DNA of 64,000 bases from Microbacterium enclense (GTDB lineage: Bacteria; Actinomycetota; Actinomycetes; Actinomycetales; Microbacteriaceae): the NCBI RefSeq assembly GCF_004022425.1, contig NZ_RBZY01000010.1, forward strand, positions 1 through 64,000, in the 5' to 3' direction. Position 1 is the stretch's first letter, and each line of letters begins with the position of its first letter. Below the pieces are notes generated by a model. The model was given only the letters and a program-made list of their open reading frames with translations, ran no database searches and had not been told where the DNA came from. Of the stretch, positions 27,746-37,230 are shown one piece after another. Position numbers and translations under genes: made by a program.

Positions 27746-28672
27746 TCAGAACGGCAGCAGCGGATCCACCGCGATCGCGACGAACAGCAGCGTCAGGTAC
27801 GTGATAGACGCATGGAACACGCGCATCGGCCGCGGCTCGCCACCCTGTACCGCACGGGAGTAGAGCCGGTGCGACTCGTAGACGAACCAGCCGCCGAACA
27901 CGAGCGCCGACACGCTGTACACGACCCCCATGGATGCCACGGGGATCAGCAGCAGCGAGCACGCCACCGTGGCCCACGCGTAGAGGATGACCTGGAGTCC
28001 GACCTGCGAGCCGCTGCGCGTCGCGCCGAGCATCGGGACGTCGACCTCGTCGTACTGGTCGGCGTACTTCATCGACAGCGGCCAGTAGTGCGGCGGGGTC
28101 CACAGGAACACCAGCGCGAACAGGATGAAGGGTGTCCACGAGAGCGAACCCGTCACGGCCGACCAGCCGATGAGCACCGGGAAGCAGCCCGCGATGCCGC
28201 CCCACACGATGTTCTGCTCGGTGCGGCGCTTGAGGATCATCGTGTAGATCACGACGTAGAAGAAGATCGCGCCGGCCGACAGGGCCGCGGCGAGCGGATT
28301 CGTGAAGACCCACAGCCACACGGTCGAGACGGCGGCGAGGGTCCACGCGAACGTGAGCGCACCGCGCGGCGACACTTCGCCGGTGACCAGCGGCCGGTTC
28401 TCGGTGCGCTGCATGTGCGCGTCGATGTCGCGGTCGAGGTACATGTTGAACGCCGCCGCGGAACCGGCGCTGAGCGATCCGCCGATGACGGTGGCGAAGA
28501 TCAACCAGAGGTCGGGCAGTCCGCGCGCCGCCAGGATCATGACCGGGACGGTCGTGACCAGCAGCAGCTCCAGCACACGCGGCTTCGTCAGCGCGACGTA
28601 AGCCCGAACAGTGCGTCCGAGAGATCGGCGATCGGTCGTCGCAGTGACGTGCGACGTCGTCGAGATGTCCAT
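27746..28672 (-). CDS. ctaB: Protoheme IX farnesyltransferase
   Basis: A 308-residue UbiA-type prenyltransferase that attaches farnesyl to heme B to make heme O. It has [16 protein letters not shown] near the N-terminus, the Asp-rich [20 protein letters not shown] near residue 93 and about eight membrane helices. ATG 28672 fits the normal family length; 49 further upstream codons are open but read as non-coding. It supplies CtaA with substrate. Confidence 0.94.
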   Translation of the reverse strand: MDISTTSHVTATTDRRSLGRTVRAYVALTKPRVLELLLVTTVPVMILAARGLPDLWLIFATVIGGSLSAGSAAAFNMYLDRDIDAHMQRTENRPLVTGEVSPRGALTFAWTLAAVSTVWLWVFTNPLAAALSAGAIFFYVVIYTMILKRRTEQNIVWGGIAGCFPVLIGWSAVTGSLSWTPFILFALVFLWTPPHYWPLSMKYADQYDEVDVPMLGATRSGSQVGLQVILYAWATVACSLLLIPVASMGVVYSVSALVFGGWFVYESHRLYSRAVQGGEPRPMRVFHASITYLTLLFVAIAVDPLLPF

Positions 28673-28897
28673 CGTCCCCCGGGGTAGAGCGTGCGTATCC
28701 CCCGATTCTATGGCATCCCATGCAGAGGACCGGCCGCCTGTCGACCCCCTCGGGAACAGTCCCGGGCCGTCGGACGTTCTCGCTATGCTGGCGAGGAACG
28801 CGCGCCCCGCGCCGACCACCCCACCCCACTCCCGCTCCTACGGCGTCGAGTGCGGAGTCGGAATGTGACCCGGGCGCAAAGTATCGAGAAAGGCACT

Positions 28898-31000
28898 GTG
28901 TTGTCGGACTTCGAATGGGATGACATCGATCGGCGCGCGGTGGACACCGCCCGCATTCTGGCGGCGGATGCCGTTGAGAAGGTGGGGAACGGACACCCCG
29001 GAACCGCGATGTCTCTCGCCCCGGCCGCTTACCTCCTGTACCAGCGCGTCCTGCGCCACGACCCGGCCGACACCCACTGGCCCGGCCGCGACCGCTTCAT
29101 CCTCTCGGCGGGACACTCGTCGCTCACGCAGTACGTCCAGCTGTACCTCGGCGGCTTCGGTCTCGAGCTGAAAGACCTCGAGGCGCTGCGCACCTGGGGC
29201 TCGCTGACCCCCGGGCACCCCGAGTTCGGACACACCGACGGTGTCGAGATCACGACCGGGCCGCTCGGCCAGGGACTGGCCTCGTCGGTCGGTTTCGCCT
29301 ACGCCGCCCGCTACGAGCGCGGCCTCTTCGACCCGGAGTCCCCCGCCGGCGAAAGCCCCTTCGACCACTACGTCTACGTCATCGCGGGTGACGGCGACCT
29401 CCAGGAGGGCGTGACCAGCGAGGCCTCCTCGCTCGCCGGCCACCAGGAACTCGGCAACCTCATCGCGATCTACGATTCCAACCAGATCTCGATCGAGGAC
29501 GACACGAACGTCGCCTTCACCGAGGACGTGCAGAAGCGCTACGAGGCCTACGGCTGGCACGTCCAGACCGTGGACTGGAAGAAGACCGGCCAGTACGTCG
29601 AGGACGTCGCCGAGCTGAACGCCGCGATCCAGGCCGCGAAGGGCGAGACGAGCAAGCCGTCGCTCATCATCCTCAAGACCATCATCGGCTGGCCCTCCCC
29701 CGGCAAGCAGAACTCCGGCAAGATCCACGGCTCGGCCCTGGGCGCAGACGAACTGCGCGCGACGAAGGAGGTGCTCGGCTTCGACCCCGAGCAGCACTTC
29801 GCCGTCTCCGACGACGTGCTCGCGCGCACCCGTGAGCTTGTGAAGCGCGGGGAAGCCGAGAAGGCCGCTTGGCAGGAGAGCTTCGACGCCTGGGCCGCCG
29901 CGCACCCCGAGCGTAAGCAGCTGTGGGACCGCCTCCAGGCGCGCGAGCTCCCCGCCGACATCGCCGATGCCCTGCCCGCGTTCGAGGCCGGTAAGGACGT
30001 CTCGACCCGCGCCGCCTCCGGCACCGTGATCAACGCCCTGGCGGCGAAGCTTCCCGAACTGTGGGGCGGATCGGCCGACCTGGCCGAGTCGAACCTCACG
30101 ACGATCAAGGATGCCAAGTCCTTCATCCCGGCGTCGTGGTCGACGCACGAGTGGTCCGGCGACCCCTACGGCCGCGTGCTGCACTTCGGCATCCGCGAGC
30201 ACGCGATGGGCGCGATCCTCAACGGCATCGTCCTTCACGGCCCGACGCGTCCGTTCGGCGGCACGTTCCTCATCTTCAGCGACTACATGCGCCCGCCGGT
30301 GCGTCTGGCCGCGCTGATGAACATCCCGACGATCTTCGTCTGGACGCACGACTCCGTCGCCCTCGGCGAGGACGGCCCGACGCACCAGCCGGTCGAGCAG
30401 CTCGCCACCCTTCGCGCCATCCCGAACTTCGCCGTCGTCCGTCCCGCGGATGCCAACGAGACCTCGGTCGTGTGGCTCGAGATGCTGCGCCGCACCGCGG
30501 GCCCCGCAGGAATCGCGCTCACGCGTCAGAACATCCCGGTGTTCGAGCGCGGCGAGGGCGAGGCCTCGGGCGACCAGTTCGCCTCCGCCGCGAACGCGGT
30601 CAAGGGCGCCTACGTCCTGGCCGAGGCCGCCAACGGCGAGCCCGACGTCATCCTTATCGCCACGGGCTCCGAGGTGCAGCTGGCGGTCCAGGCCCGCGAG
30701 ACCCTCGCCGCCGACGGCATCCACGCCCGCGTGGTGTCGGCCCCGTCGCTGGAATGGTTCGCCGAGCAGGACGAGGCGTACCGCGAGTCGGTCCTGCCCT
30801 CCTCGGTGAAGGCACGCGTGTCCGTCGAGGCCGGTTCGGCCCTGACGTGGCAGGGCATCGTGGGCGACGCCGGCCGCTCGGTCGCGATCGACCACTTCGG
30901 CGCCTCCGCCGACTACAAGACCCTCTTCCAGAAGTTCGGCATCACCGCCGAGGCCGTCGTGTCGGCCGCGCGCGAGTCGATCGCCGCCGCCGCGAAGTAA
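28898..31000 (+). CDS. tkt: Transketolase
   Basis: A 700-residue thiamine diphosphate enzyme that moves two-carbon units in the pentose phosphate pathway. It has GNGHPGTAMSLAP near residue 30, the ThDP motif GDGDLQEGVTSEA near 163 and the PYR-domain catalytic Glu segment FGIREHAMGAI near 428. The start is GTG 28898 or the adjacent TTG 28901, after GAAAGG. It leads the operon tkt-tal-pgi-zwf-opcA-pgl. A TATGCT at 28784-28789 could be its -10 box, with a leader of about 100 bases. Confidence 0.96.
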   Translation: MLSDFEWDDIDRRAVDTARILAADAVEKVGNGHPGTAMSLAPAAYLLYQRVLRHDPADTHWPGRDRFILSAGHSSLTQYVQLYLGGFGLELKDLEALRTWGSLTPGHPEFGHTDGVEITTGPLGQGLASSVGFAYAARYERGLFDPESPAGESPFDHYVYVIAGDGDLQEGVTSEASSLAGHQELGNLIAIYDSNQISIEDDTNVAFTEDVQKRYEAYGWHVQTVDWKKTGQYVEDVAELNAAIQAAKGETSKPSLIILKTIIGWPSPGKQNSGKIHGSALGADELRATKEVLGFDPEQHFAVSDDVLARTRELVKRGEAEKAAWQESFDAWAAAHPERKQLWDRLQARELPADIADALPAFEAGKDVSTRAASGTVINALAAKLPELWGGSADLAESNLTTIKDAKSFIPASWSTHEWSGDPYGRVLHFGIREHAMGAILNGIVLHGPTRPFGGTFLIFSDYMRPPVRLAALMNIPTIFVWTHDSVALGEDGPTHQPVEQLATLRAIPNFAVVRPADANETSVVWLEMLRRTAGPAGIALTRQNIPVFERGEGEASGDQFASAANAVKGAYVLAEAANGEPDVILIATGSEVQLAVQARETLAADGIHARVVSAPSLEWFAEQDEAYRESVLPSSVKARVSVEAGSALTWQGIVGDAGRSVAIDHFGASADYKTLFQKFGITAEAVVSAARESIAAAAK

Positions 31001-31018
31001 GACCAGGAGAGAACAGAC

Positions 31019-32140
31019 ATGAGCACTCCCACCGAACAGCTTTCCGCCGCGGGCGTCAGCATCTGGCTCGACGACCTCTCGCGCCAGCGCATCCAGTCCG
31101 GCAACCTGGCCGAACTGATCGAGAAGCGCACCGTCTCGGGCGTCACCACCAACCCGACCATCTTCGCCGGAGCCCTCTCGAAGGGCGAGGCGTACGAGGG
31201 TCAGGTCCGCGAGCTGGCGGGTCAGGGCGCCGGGGTCGACGAGGCGATCTTCTCGATCACGACCGACGACGTGCGCGACGCGTGCGACATCTTCCTGCCC
31301 GTGTTCGAGGCCACCGGCGGCGTCGACGGCCGCGTGTCGATCGAGGTCTCCCCCGACCTCGCCCACGACACCGACGCGACCGTCGCCCAGGCGAAGGACC
31401 TCTCGGCGCGCGTCGACCGCCCGAACGTCCTCATCAAGATCCCCGCCACGAAGGCCGGCCTGCCCGCGATCACCGAGGTCATCGGTGCGGGCATCTCCGT
31501 CAACGTCACGCTGATCTTCAGCCTCGAGCGCTACGCCGAGGTCATCGACGCCTACCTCGCAGGCGTCGAGAAGGCTCGCGAGGCCGGGCACGACATCTCC
31601 ACGCTGCAGTCGGTCGCATCGTTCTTCGTCTCGCGCGTGGACACCGAGGTCGACAAGCGCCTCGCCGCGCTCGGCACCGACGAGGCCACCGCGCTGAAGG
31701 GCAAGGCGGGGCTCGCCAACGCGCGTCTGGCGTACGAGCTCTACGAGCAGAAGTTCGCCGAGGACCGCGCGAAGGAATTGCTCGCCGCCGGTGCCACCGT
31801 CCAGCGTCCCCTGTGGGCCTCCACGGGTGTGAAGGACCCCGCTCTGCCCGACACGCTCTACGTGACCGAGCTCGTCGCTCCCGGCACGGTCAACACCATG
31901 CCCGAGAAGACGCTCGAAGCGACCTTCGACCACGGCGTGATCACCGGTGACACCATCACCGGCGCGTACGCCGAGGCCCACGAGGTCTTCGACCAGCTCG
32001 CCGCGGCCGGCGTCGACTTCGCCGACGTCACCCAGGTGCTCGAAGACGAGGGCGTGGAGAAGTTCATCGCCTCGTGGCACGAGCTGCAGGAGACCGTCGC
32101 CACGGCGCTCGAGGCCGGAAGCGCCCAGGCCGCGAAGTGA
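31019..32140 (+). CDS. tal: Transaldolase
   Basis: A 373-residue transaldolase of the long actinobacterial class. It has [14 protein letters not shown] (about 38-51) and the Schiff-base lysine in [12 protein letters not shown] near residue 140. It transfers dihydroxyacetone units between sugar phosphates, linking the pentose phosphate pathway to glycolysis. It starts 18 bases after tkt and its TGA overlaps the pgi GTG start. Confidence 0.96.
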   Translation: MSTPTEQLSAAGVSIWLDDLSRQRIQSGNLAELIEKRTVSGVTTNPTIFAGALSKGEAYEGQVRELAGQGAGVDEAIFSITTDDVRDACDIFLPVFEATGGVDGRVSIEVSPDLAHDTDATVAQAKDLSARVDRPNVLIKIPATKAGLPAITEVIGAGISVNVTLIFSLERYAEVIDAYLAGVEKAREAGHDISTLQSVASFFVSRVDTEVDKRLAALGTDEATALKGKAGLANARLAYELYEQKFAEDRAKELLAAGATVQRPLWASTGVKDPALPDTLYVTELVAPGTVNTMPEKTLEATFDHGVITGDTITGAYAEAHEVFDQLAAAGVDFADVTQVLEDEGVEKFIASWHELQETVATALEAGSAQAAK

Positions 32141-33762
32141 CGTTCGCCGTCAAGGTCACCGGCCACGTCAAGTCGGTCGTCGACGCGGAGCTGCCCGGCC
32201 TGGTCGGCTCCCTCGTCGCGTCCCGCATCACGGCGGAAGACCCCACCCTGTGGGGTCCGGCGGCCGAGGACGAGGCATCCCGTCGGCTCGGGTGGGTGCA
32301 GGCGGTCTCCGTCTCGCGCCCGCTCGTGCCGGAGATCACGGCCCTGCGCGACGAGTTCGTCGCGCAGGGCGTGACCCGCGTCGTGCTGGCCGGGATGGGC
32401 GGCTCCTCGCTCGCCCCCGAGGTCATCGCACGGTCCGCGGGCGTGCCGCTGGTCATCCTCGACTCCACCGCTCCCGGTCAGGTGCTCGCCGCGATCGACG
32501 GCGACGCCGAATCGGGAGGGCTGCGCGAGACCGTGCTCGTGGTCTCGAGCAAGTCCGGCTCCACGATCGAGACCGATTCGGCCAAACGGGCGTTCGAAGC
32601 GGCGTTCCGCGACCTCGGGATCGATCCGACCGAGCGCATCGTCGTCGTCACCGACCCGGGCTCGCCGCTCGAGCAGTCGGCGCGCTCCGACGGGTACCGC
32701 GTGTTCACCGCCGACCCCGCCGTGGGCGGCCGCTACTCGGCACTGACGGCCTTCGGGCTCGTCCCGGCCGGTCTCGCGGGCGTCGACATCGACGACCTCC
32801 TGGACGAAGCGGATGCCACGCTGCTCGAGGTCGCGATCGACGCGCCCGAGAACCCGGCGCTGGTGCTGGCCGCGGCCATCGCGGGCGGTGGTGCGCTGCG
32901 CCGCGACAAGCTCGGCCTCGTGACCGACGGCAGCCATCTCCCGGGGCTCCCGGACTGGATCGAACAACTGGTCGCCGAGTCGACGGGCAAGGACGGAACC
33001 GGCATCCTGCCCGTCGTCCTGCTGCCCGTCTCGCCCGAGATCGACTCGAAGCCCGACGATCTGCAGGTCGTGCGGTTCGTCGATCACGCGGACGCCTTCC
33101 ACCTGTTCGATCGCCATGAGGGCGAGGTGCTCGTCAGCGGCTCGCTGGGCGCGCAGTTCGTCGTCTGGGAGTACGCCACGGCGATCGCCGGACGCCTCCT
33201 CGGTATCAACCCGTTCGATCAACCCGACGTGGAGTCGGCCAAGGCCGCCGCGCGCGGTCTGCTCGACACCCGGCCCGAAGCGACGGCTCCGGACCTCGTG
33301 TTCGACGGCGTCGAGGTCCGGGTGTCCGACCCCACGCTGGCATCCGGCAACACGCTCGCAAGCGTCCTCGATGCGCTCTGGGCGTCCGTGCCCGCCGACG
33401 GTTACGTCAGCATCCAGGCGTACGTGAACCGCCTCGACCTGCCCCAGCTGGCGGGTCTGCGCGAACTGATCGCGGCCGACTCCGGTCGCCCGACGACGTT
33501 CGGGTGGGGACCGCGATTCCTGCACTCCACCGGTCAGTACCACAAGGGCGGGCCCGCCACCGGCGTCTTCCTTCAGATCACCGAACGCACCGACGTCGAC
33601 CTCGAGATCCCCGGTCGTCCGTTCACGTTCGGTCAGCTCATCCACGCACAGGCCGCGGGCGACGCGAGCGTGCTGGCGGACGGCCATGGCCGTCCCGTCG
33701 TCACTCTCACGCTCACCGACCCGCAGGTCGAGGTGCTCTCACTCTTCGAGGCGGCGCAGTAA
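32137..33762 (+). CDS. pgi: Glucose-6-phosphate isomerase
   Basis: A 541-residue SIS-fold isomerase that interconverts glucose-6-phosphate and fructose-6-phosphate. The start GTG 32137 overlaps the tal stop. It has [11 protein letters not shown] (about 86-96), SKSGSTIET (about 139-147) and the C-terminal [14 protein letters not shown] near residue 470. The family in which pgi follows tal is common in Microbacteriaceae and related groups. It is shorter than the E. coli enzyme but complete in its motifs. Confidence 0.94.
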   Translation: MTFAVKVTGHVKSVVDAELPGLVGSLVASRITAEDPTLWGPAAEDEASRRLGWVQAVSVSRPLVPEITALRDEFVAQGVTRVVLAGMGGSSLAPEVIARSAGVPLVILDSTAPGQVLAAIDGDAESGGLRETVLVVSSKSGSTIETDSAKRAFEAAFRDLGIDPTERIVVVTDPGSPLEQSARSDGYRVFTADPAVGGRYSALTAFGLVPAGLAGVDIDDLLDEADATLLEVAIDAPENPALVLAAAIAGGGALRRDKLGLVTDGSHLPGLPDWIEQLVAESTGKDGTGILPVVLLPVSPEIDSKPDDLQVVRFVDHADAFHLFDRHEGEVLVSGSLGAQFVVWEYATAIAGRLLGINPFDQPDVESAKAAARGLLDTRPEATAPDLVFDGVEVRVSDPTLASGNTLASVLDALWASVPADGYVSIQAYVNRLDLPQLAGLRELIAADSGRPTTFGWGPRFLHSTGQYHKGGPATGVFLQITERTDVDLEIPGRPFTFGQLIHAQAAGDASVLADGHGRPVVTLTLTDPQVEVLSLFEAAQ

Positions 33763-33766
33763 AAGC

Positions 33767-35317
33767 ATGGTCGTAGAGATCACACCCGGTCACAATCCCC
33801 TCCGCGATCCCGAGGATCGTCGACTCCATCGCATCGCCGGGCCCAGCGCGTTGGTGATCTTCGGCGTGACGGGCGATCTGTCGCGCAAGAAGCTCATGCC
33901 GGCGGTGTACGACCTCGCCAACCGCGGGCTGCTCCCGCCCGGATTCGCGCTCGTGGGCTTCGCCCGCCGCGACTGGGAGGATCAGGACTTCGCGAAGGTC
34001 GTCCACGAGTCGGTCAAGCAGTACGCCCGCACCGAGTTCCGCGAGGAGACGTGGCAGGAACTGCTGGAGGGCATCCGGTTCGTCCAGGGCGAGTTCGATG
34101 ACCCGGAGGCGTTCCAGCGCCTGCGTGAGACCGTCGACAAGCTCGATGTCGAACGCGGGACCATGGGCAACCACGCGTACTACCTCTCGATCCCGCCGAA
34201 GGCCTTCCCGCTCGTCACGACGCAGTTGAAGGCCTCGGGGCTCGTCGGTGAGACGGCGGAGGACACGACGGGCTGGCGCCGCGTCGTGATCGAGAAGCCG
34301 TTCGGACACGACCTCGCCTCCGCTCGCGAACTGAACGAGGTCGTCGAGAGCGCGTTCCCCGCCGACTCGATCTTCCGGATCGATCACTACCTCGGCAAGG
34401 AGACGGTGCAGAACATCCTCGCGCTGCGCTTCGCGAACGAGCTGTACGAGCCCATCTGGAACCGCAACTACGTCGACCACGTGCAGATCACGATGGCCGA
34501 AGACATCGGTGTCGGGGGCCGGGCCGGCTACTACGACGGCATCGGTGCGGCGCGCGACGTCATTCAGAACCATCTCCTGCAGTTGCTCGCGCTCACCGCC
34601 ATGGAAGAGCCGATCAGCTTCAACGCCGCAGACCTGCGCGCCGAGAAGGAGAAGGTGCTGGCCGCCGTTCGCCTGCCCGAGAACCTCGCCGAAGCGACGG
34701 CCCGCGGACAGTACGCCGGCGGCTGGCAGGGCGGTGAGAAGGTGCTCGGCTTCCTCGAGGAAGACGGCATGAATCCGGAGTCGGTCACCGAAACGTTCGC
34801 CGCCATCAAGCTCGAGATCAACACCCGGCGCTGGTCGGGCGTGCCGTTCTACGTGCGCAGCGGGAAGCGGCTCGGCCGCCGTGTCACCGAGGTGGCCGTG
34901 GTGTTCAAGCGTGCACCGCAGCAGCTGTTCTCGCGCAGTCAGACCCAGGAACTCGGGCAGAACGCGCTCGTCATCCGGGTTCAGCCCGACGAGGGCGTGA
35001 CGATCCGCTTCGGTTCGAAGGTCCCCGGCGACGGCACGCAGGTGCGCGACGTCACGATGGACTTCGGGTACGGACACGCCTTCACCGAGGCGAGCCCCGA
35101 GGCTTACGAGCGCCTCATCCTCGACGTGCTGCTCGGTGACCCGCCGCTGTTCCCGCGGCACGAGGAGGTCGAGCTCAGCTGGAAGATCCTCGACCCCATC
35201 GAGGAGTTCTGGACCGCCCAGGGCGGACCGCTCGAACAGTACTCTCCCGGGTCGTGGGGGCCGGCATCCGCCGATGAGCTCCTCGCCCGCGACGGCCGCA
35301 CGTGGAGGCGCCCATGA
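33767..35317 (+). CDS. zwf: Glucose-6-phosphate dehydrogenase
   Basis: A 516-residue NADP-dependent enzyme, first step of the oxidative pentose phosphate pathway. It has the cofactor motif GVTGDLSRKK (about 26-35), EKPFGHDLASA and the active-site RIDHYLGKE near residue 205. ATG 33767 starts five bases after pgi. Its stop overlaps the opcA start (ATGA), which fits since OpcA is needed for Zwf assembly in actinobacteria. Confidence 0.97.
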   Translation: MVVEITPGHNPLRDPEDRRLHRIAGPSALVIFGVTGDLSRKKLMPAVYDLANRGLLPPGFALVGFARRDWEDQDFAKVVHESVKQYARTEFREETWQELLEGIRFVQGEFDDPEAFQRLRETVDKLDVERGTMGNHAYYLSIPPKAFPLVTTQLKASGLVGETAEDTTGWRRVVIEKPFGHDLASARELNEVVESAFPADSIFRIDHYLGKETVQNILALRFANELYEPIWNRNYVDHVQITMAEDIGVGGRAGYYDGIGAARDVIQNHLLQLLALTAMEEPISFNAADLRAEKEKVLAAVRLPENLAEATARGQYAGGWQGGEKVLGFLEEDGMNPESVTETFAAIKLEINTRRWSGVPFYVRSGKRLGRRVTEVAVVFKRAPQQLFSRSQTQELGQNALVIRVQPDEGVTIRFGSKVPGDGTQVRDVTMDFGYGHAFTEASPEAYERLILDVLLGDPPLFPRHEEVELSWKILDPIEEFWTAQGGPLEQYSPGSWGPASADELLARDGRTWRRP

Positions 35318-36261
35318 TCATCGATCTGCCCGACACCACCGTCAGCGCGATCTCGAAGAAGCTCGTCAGCGTTCGCGAGGAGGGCGGCGCGGTCGCCCTC
35401 GGCCGCGTCCTGACGCTCATCATCGTGACCCGCCACGGCGCTGAAGAGGAAGTCATCGAGGCCGCGAACGACGCCTCACGCGAGCACCCGATGCGCGTGA
35501 TCGCCGTCCTGTTCGGCGACGAGGACGAGGAGCCCCGGCTCGACGCCCAGATCCGCGTCGGCGGCGACGCGGGGGCCAGCGAGGTCGTCGTGCTCCGCGC
35601 CCACGGTGCGGCCGCGTCGAACGCCGAGAGCCTCGTGACCGGTCTGCTCCTCCCCGACGCCCCCGTGGTGGCGTGGTGGCCCGCCGAAGCACCCGCCGAC
35701 CCGTCGCTGTCCGCGATCGGGCGTATCGCGCAGCGTCGCATCACCGACGCCTCGTCGCAGCCCGACCCGACGGCGTGGGTCGCCCACCTCGGCGAGCACT
35801 ACGCCCCCGGCGACACCGATTTCGCCTGGACCCGCGTCACCCGCTGGCGCGAACAGCTCGCGGCCGTTCTCGACCAGCCGCCGTACGAACCGGTCACCTC
35901 GATCGAGGTGGCGGGAGCGAGCGACTCGCCCTCGACGGCTCTGCTCGCGGCGTGGCTCGGCCTGAAGCTGGAAGCGCCCGTCGCGTACACGTATCTGCCG
36001 GAGGACGAGTGGGCCGGCGGCATCAAGTCGGTGCGACTGACCCGCGCGAGCGGCGACACGCTTCTCGAGCGGCCGACGCCGGGCGTCGCGGTGCTCACCC
36101 AACCGGGTCAGCCCACGCACGAGCTGGACTTCCCGCGCCGGACTCTCCGCGAGTGCCTCGCGGAAGAACTGCGTCGCCTCGACCCCGACGTCCTGTACGG
36201 CCGCGTGCTGACGCAGTGCACTGCACTGTTGAGCGCGCTCGACGAGACGAGTGCCCGATGA
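35314..36261 (+). CDS. opcA: Glucose-6-phosphate dehydrogenase assembly protein OpcA
   Basis: A 315-residue protein starting MIIDLPDTTVSAISKKL, with PDAPVVAWWP near residue 114, typical of OpcA. OpcA proteins promote oligomerisation and activity of Zwf in cyanobacteria and actinobacteria. The start overlaps the zwf stop and its own stop overlaps pgl, so the three are translationally coupled. Confidence 0.94.
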   Translation: MIIDLPDTTVSAISKKLVSVREEGGAVALGRVLTLIIVTRHGAEEEVIEAANDASREHPMRVIAVLFGDEDEEPRLDAQIRVGGDAGASEVVVLRAHGAAASNAESLVTGLLLPDAPVVAWWPAEAPADPSLSAIGRIAQRRITDASSQPDPTAWVAHLGEHYAPGDTDFAWTRVTRWREQLAAVLDQPPYEPVTSIEVAGASDSPSTALLAAWLGLKLEAPVAYTYLPEDEWAGGIKSVRLTRASGDTLLERPTPGVAVLTQPGQPTHELDFPRRTLRECLAEELRRLDPDVLYGRVLTQCTALLSALDETSAR

Positions 36262-37049
36262 CCGAGAACGGTGCTGCGAAGCAGGTCATCATCAAGAAGG
36301 ATGCCGACACCCTCGCCGACTACGTCGCGACGCGGTTCGTCAACCGCATCGTCAAGCGGGTCGCCGAGGGCAAGCGGATGCACATCTGCCTGACCGGCGG
36401 GACGATGGGCGGCGCGGTCCTGCGCTCCGCCGCCCGCGACCCTCGTGTGGCCGAGATCGACTGGTCGCTGGTGCACTTCTGGTTCGGCGACGAGCGGTTC
36501 GTGAGCCGCGACTCCGACGACCGCAACGACCGTCAGGCGCGTGCCGCGCTGTTGGACGGTCTCGACGTCCCCGCCGAGAACATCCACGCGGTCGCCGCGA
36601 CCGACGACGGACTCGATCTGGATGCCGCGGCGATCGCCTACGCGGACGAGCTCGCGCAGTTCGCCCCGTCCGACCGCAGCGAGACGGGACCGTGGCCGTC
36701 GTTCGACATCTGCTTCCTGGGCGTCGGACCGGATGCGCACATCGCCTCGCTCTTCCCCGACCGTCCCGAGATCTCGGTGACGGATCGGGCGACCGTGCCC
36801 GTCCGCGACTCCCCCAAGCCGCCGCCGGAGCGCGTGTCGCTCACGCGTCCGGTCATCAACTCGTCGAAGCGCGTCTGGATGGTCATCGCCGGTGCCGACA
36901 AGGCCGCAGCCCTCGGGCTCGCCCTCGCCGGTGCGAGCTACCAGAGCGTCCCGGCCGCCGGAGCCAAGGGGCGCCGACGCACCGCCTTCTTCGTCGACGA
37001 AGCGGCCGCCGATCAGGTGCCTCCGCAGCTCATCGATCGCGAATACTGA
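36258..37049 (+). CDS. pgl: 6-phosphogluconolactonase
   Basis: A 263-residue enzyme of the NagB/DevB fold that hydrolyses 6-phosphogluconolactone. It has CLTGGTMGGAVL near residue 47, FWFGDERFV near 75 and FLGVGPDAHIASLFP near 152 with the catalytic His. It ends the pentose phosphate operon. A hairpin at 37069-37098 follows. Confidence 0.95.
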   Translation: MTENGAAKQVIIKKDADTLADYVATRFVNRIVKRVAEGKRMHICLTGGTMGGAVLRSAARDPRVAEIDWSLVHFWFGDERFVSRDSDDRNDRQARAALLDGLDVPAENIHAVAATDDGLDLDAAAIAYADELAQFAPSDRSETGPWPSFDICFLGVGPDAHIASLFPDRPEISVTDRATVPVRDSPKPPPERVSLTRPVINSSKRVWMVIAGADKAAALGLALAGASYQSVPAAGAKGRRRTAFFVDEAAADQVPPQLIDREY

Positions 37050-37068
37050 CGCACGATTTCCTCTCGAC

Positions 37069-37098
37069 CGGGGTCGGATGCCACGGCATCCGGCCCCG
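37069..37098 (+). terminator. Terminator of the pentose-phosphate operon, made of a GGATGCC/GGCATCC pair
   Basis: CGGGGTCGGATGCC (37069-37082) pairs with GGCATCCGGCCCCG (37085-37098), with one G-T wobble and a tight loop, then TTCTGC. The top of the stem is the heptamer GGATGCC facing its reverse complement. Confidence 0.7.
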
Positions 37099-37230
37099 TT
37101 CTGCACGCCGGCCGGAACATCTCCTTGTTTTCGGCGGGGGGACCTGTCTACAGTGTGCGTCTGGGGGCATCCAGGACGGACCGACGACTCGCCCGCCGCT
37201 TCGTCGACCGACGCGGTTGGGAGCGTTCGG